Shown in pieces: positions 62,270 through 64,000 of a stretch of 64,000 nt of DNA (positions are counted from its first letter, which is position 1; the number at the start of each line of letters is the position of its first letter). The stretch comes from Diphasiastrum complanatum (taxonomy: Eukaryota; Streptophyta; Lycopodiopsida; Lycopodiales; Lycopodiaceae): contig CM055112.1 of the NCBI GenBank assembly GCA_029204225.1, positions 24,900,529-24,964,528 on the forward strand, given 5' to 3'. The notes below the pieces were generated by a model. The model ran no database searches, had not been told where the DNA came from, and was given only the letters and a program-made list of their open reading frames with translations. A program made the translations under genes and the position numbers.

Positions 62270-64000
62270 CTCCCTCTTCAACATTGGATGCTAGTTTCAA
62301 CATAGTCTTTGAGCACATTCCAAGATTAGATCTATGCATTAAATATAGGTCCTTTCCCAATGGTTTGGTGAAGATATCAGCCACACACTCCTTTGAAGAG
62401 ACATGTTGAAGCTCCACCTCTTTGGCAATGACTTGATCTCTCACAAAATGGTGAGCAATCTCAATGTGCTTGCTCCTTGCATGAAAAACAGGATTGCTTG
62501 CCAAGCTTTGGGCTGAAAGGTTATCACAAAGTATGATTGGAGTCTTCTCTAGTTCCAGCAAGTGAAGATCCAATAACATCCTCTTGATCCAAAGAATCTC
62601 CTTGGTGCATGTTGTTAATGCCTTGTACTCGGCTTCGGTGGAAGATAGAGAGATAGTTGGTTGCTTCTTTGATAGCCATGAGACCACTCCATCTCCAAGA
62701 TAGATTGCAAAGGCACTTGTTGACTTCCTATCCATTTGATCACCTGCAAAATCTGAATCTGAAAATCCACAAAGGTTAGGTGTAGTACCTCCATACAAGA
62801 TGCCAAAATCTCTAGATCCCGAGATGTATCTAAGTACTCTCTTTCCTAGCTTCCAATGAGCCTCACTAGGATCTTGCATAAATTGACTTAGTTTACCAAC
62901 CACAAAGCTTAGATCAGGTCTTGTGATGGTTAACCATATAAGAGATCCTATTAGCTTTCTATAGAGAGTAATGTCCTTGAAGGATCTTTCATTACTTCTT
63001 GTAGTTAGCTTTACATTTGATTCCATAGGAGTAGAAACAACTTTACAATCTTCCATATGAAACCTTTTTAGAATAGAGTTAACATACTTTTCTTGACATA
63101 TGAATGTAGATTTAGAAGTTCTAATAATCTCTATTCCTAAGATATAATGAAGTTTACCAAGATCTTGAATTTCAAACTCTCTTTTGAGTGCCATCTTGAT
63201 TTCATCTATATCTAGATTGTTACCACCACTTAAGATAATGTCATCAACATAGATCAAAAGTAAAGTGATATCATTTTCATTCAATCTAAAGTAGAGAGAA
63301 TGATCATACTCACTCATAACAAAGTTCTGAGAAAGTAAGAAGGAATTGAGCTTAGCATACCAACTCCTTGGTGCTTGCTTTAGCCCATACAAACTCTTTT
63401 GGAGATAGCACACATGATTAGGCTCATCATGTGAAACATAGCCCTCGGGTTGCTCCATGTAAATATCTTCTTCAAGATCACCATTCAAGAAGGCATTAGT
63501 AACATCCATTTGCCACATATCCCAATCATAAAGAGTTGCAAGAGAGATTAGAATTCGAATAGTTACCATCTTTGCCACGGGTGCAAAGGTCTCATCATAG
63601 TCAATACCATATTCTTGAGCATACCCCTTTGCCACCAACCTTGCCTTGTACTTGTTGATTGATCCATCTTGATTTGTCTTGATCTTGAAGATCCACTTAC
63701 AACCAATTGCCTTCTTGTCCTTTGGAAGCTTTACCAACCTCCATGTGTTGCTTTTGATGAGTGCTTGATGCTCATGATCCATGGCTTGGATCCATTCCTT
63801 CTTTTGAATTGCTTCACCTACACAAGTTGGTTCATCAAAAGAGGTAAGAAAAGCAAAGTTAGAGTTGTCCACCACTTGCTTTCCTTTTTCATCATAGGTT
63901 AGCCTTGATGGCTTAGCCCTTTGCCTTTGAGTCTTCCTTGAAGTTTGCTTTGGAGTGGCATCTCCATCTTCATCCAAGACATCTTGCACATCATGATGAT
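62265..64000 (-). CDS. E7 gag-pol, C-terminal part (reverse transcriptase and RNase H)
   Basis: A minus-strand frame of at least 574 codons, open to the window edge and ending with TGA inside the LTR, as in E5. It covers the end of the linker (KPSRLTYDEKGKQ), the whole reverse transcriptase ([51 protein letters not shown]) and RNase H (DSDFAGD, LSSTEAEYKA, ADIFTKPLG). It is highly similar to E5. All visible catalytic positions are present. Its methionine near 63989 is internal, and the real start lies outside. E7 may be an autonomous element too. Confidence 0.94.
   Translation of the reverse strand, partial: HHDVQDVLDEDGDATPKQTSRKTQRQRAKPSRLTYDEKGKQVVDNSNFAFLTSFDEPTCVGEAIQKKEWIQAMDHEHQALIKSNTWRLVKLPKDKKAIGCKWIFKIKTNQDGSINKYKARLVAKGYAQEYGIDYDETFAPVAKMVTIRILISLATLYDWDMWQMDVTNAFLNGDLEEDIYMEQPEGYVSHDEPNHVCYLQKSLYGLKQAPRSWYAKLNSFLLSQNFVMSEYDHSLYFRLNENDITLLLIYVDDIILSGGNNLDIDEIKMALKREFEIQDLGKLHYILGIEIIRTSKSTFICQEKYVNSILKRFHMEDCKVVSTPMESNVKLTTRSNERSFKDITLYRKLIGSLIWLTITRPDLSFVVGKLSQFMQDPSEAHWKLGKRVLRYISGSRDFGILYGGTTPNLCGFSDSDFAGDQMDRKSTSAFAIYLGDGVVSWLSKKQPTISLSSTEAEYKALTTCTKEILWIKRMLLDLHLLELEKTPIILCDNLSAQSLASNPVFHARSKHIEIAHHFVRDQVIAKEVELQHVSSKECVADIFTKPLGKDLYLMHRSNLGMCSKTMLKLASNVEEGV

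Larger units (their letters stand above)
61615..64000 (-). mobile_element. E7: Ty1/copia element of the E5 type, 5' part beyond window
   Basis: Minus-strand element with the 3' LTR 61615-62269 and an open polymerase frame to the edge. It is inserted in unit U7 at GAGTATGTTC (uninterrupted copies continue CATGTCACAATC). The expected TSD, TGTTC, would lie beyond the window. Confidence 0.92.

Overview
This is nuclear DNA of a land plant. Evidence: several Ty1/copia elements primed by initiator-Met tRNA (TGGTATCAGAGC sites), Ty3/gypsy gag and protease remnants, three degenerate copies of an A20/AN1 stress-associated-protein (SAP) gene, GT-AG introns, GA/CT microsatellites up to 150 bp and AT-rich spacers. 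I cannot name the species. Almost the whole window is nested mobile DNA. The only candidate host gene is split by a very young retrotransposon.

Layout. 1-216: edge of a 3.5-kb TG..CA insertion that recurs, inverted, at 56.7-60.2 kb. 217-5690: degraded minus-strand copia (E1). 5.7-29.9 kb: head-to-tail modular units made of an AT-rich block, a SAP pseudogene or gag fragment, an LTR-like block and a GA tract. They are interrupted by an internally deleted copia (E2, 12632-16170) and a solo LTR (21748-22567), each with a perfect 5-bp target duplication. 29887-40503: a 10.6-kb composite insertion holding a decayed minus-strand copia (E3) and, nested in it, a GC-richer plus-strand LTR element without coding genes (E4). 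40.5-41.1 kb: gag debris. 41820-48602: a two-exon gene of unknown function with a promoter-like upstream region. Its second exon carries a 5861-bp copia (E5, 42307-48167) with apparently identical 653-bp LTRs, a 1316-codon open gag-pol and target duplication ATTCA. 48.9-49.1 kb: a 24-bp minisatellite. 49.35-55.6 kb: a gypsy-like gag/protease relic split by another modular unit with SAP copy 3. 55.6-61.6 kb: another AT unit, split by insertion E6 (56728-60209, target duplication AACTA). 61615-64000: a second E5-like copia (E7), open to the window edge.

The nesting gives a relative order. The modular units are oldest, and E2, the solo LTR, E3/E4, E6 and E7 sit in them. E1 sits in a copy of E6. 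E5 is the youngest datable event. Points worth following: the unknown gene whose reading frame resumes exactly across E5; a minisatellite whose unit is found in that gene's exon; five repeated stem-loops with one covarying pair in the E4 leader; SAP copies each broken in a different way; and a CACACGTGTG palindrome shared by several LTR families.
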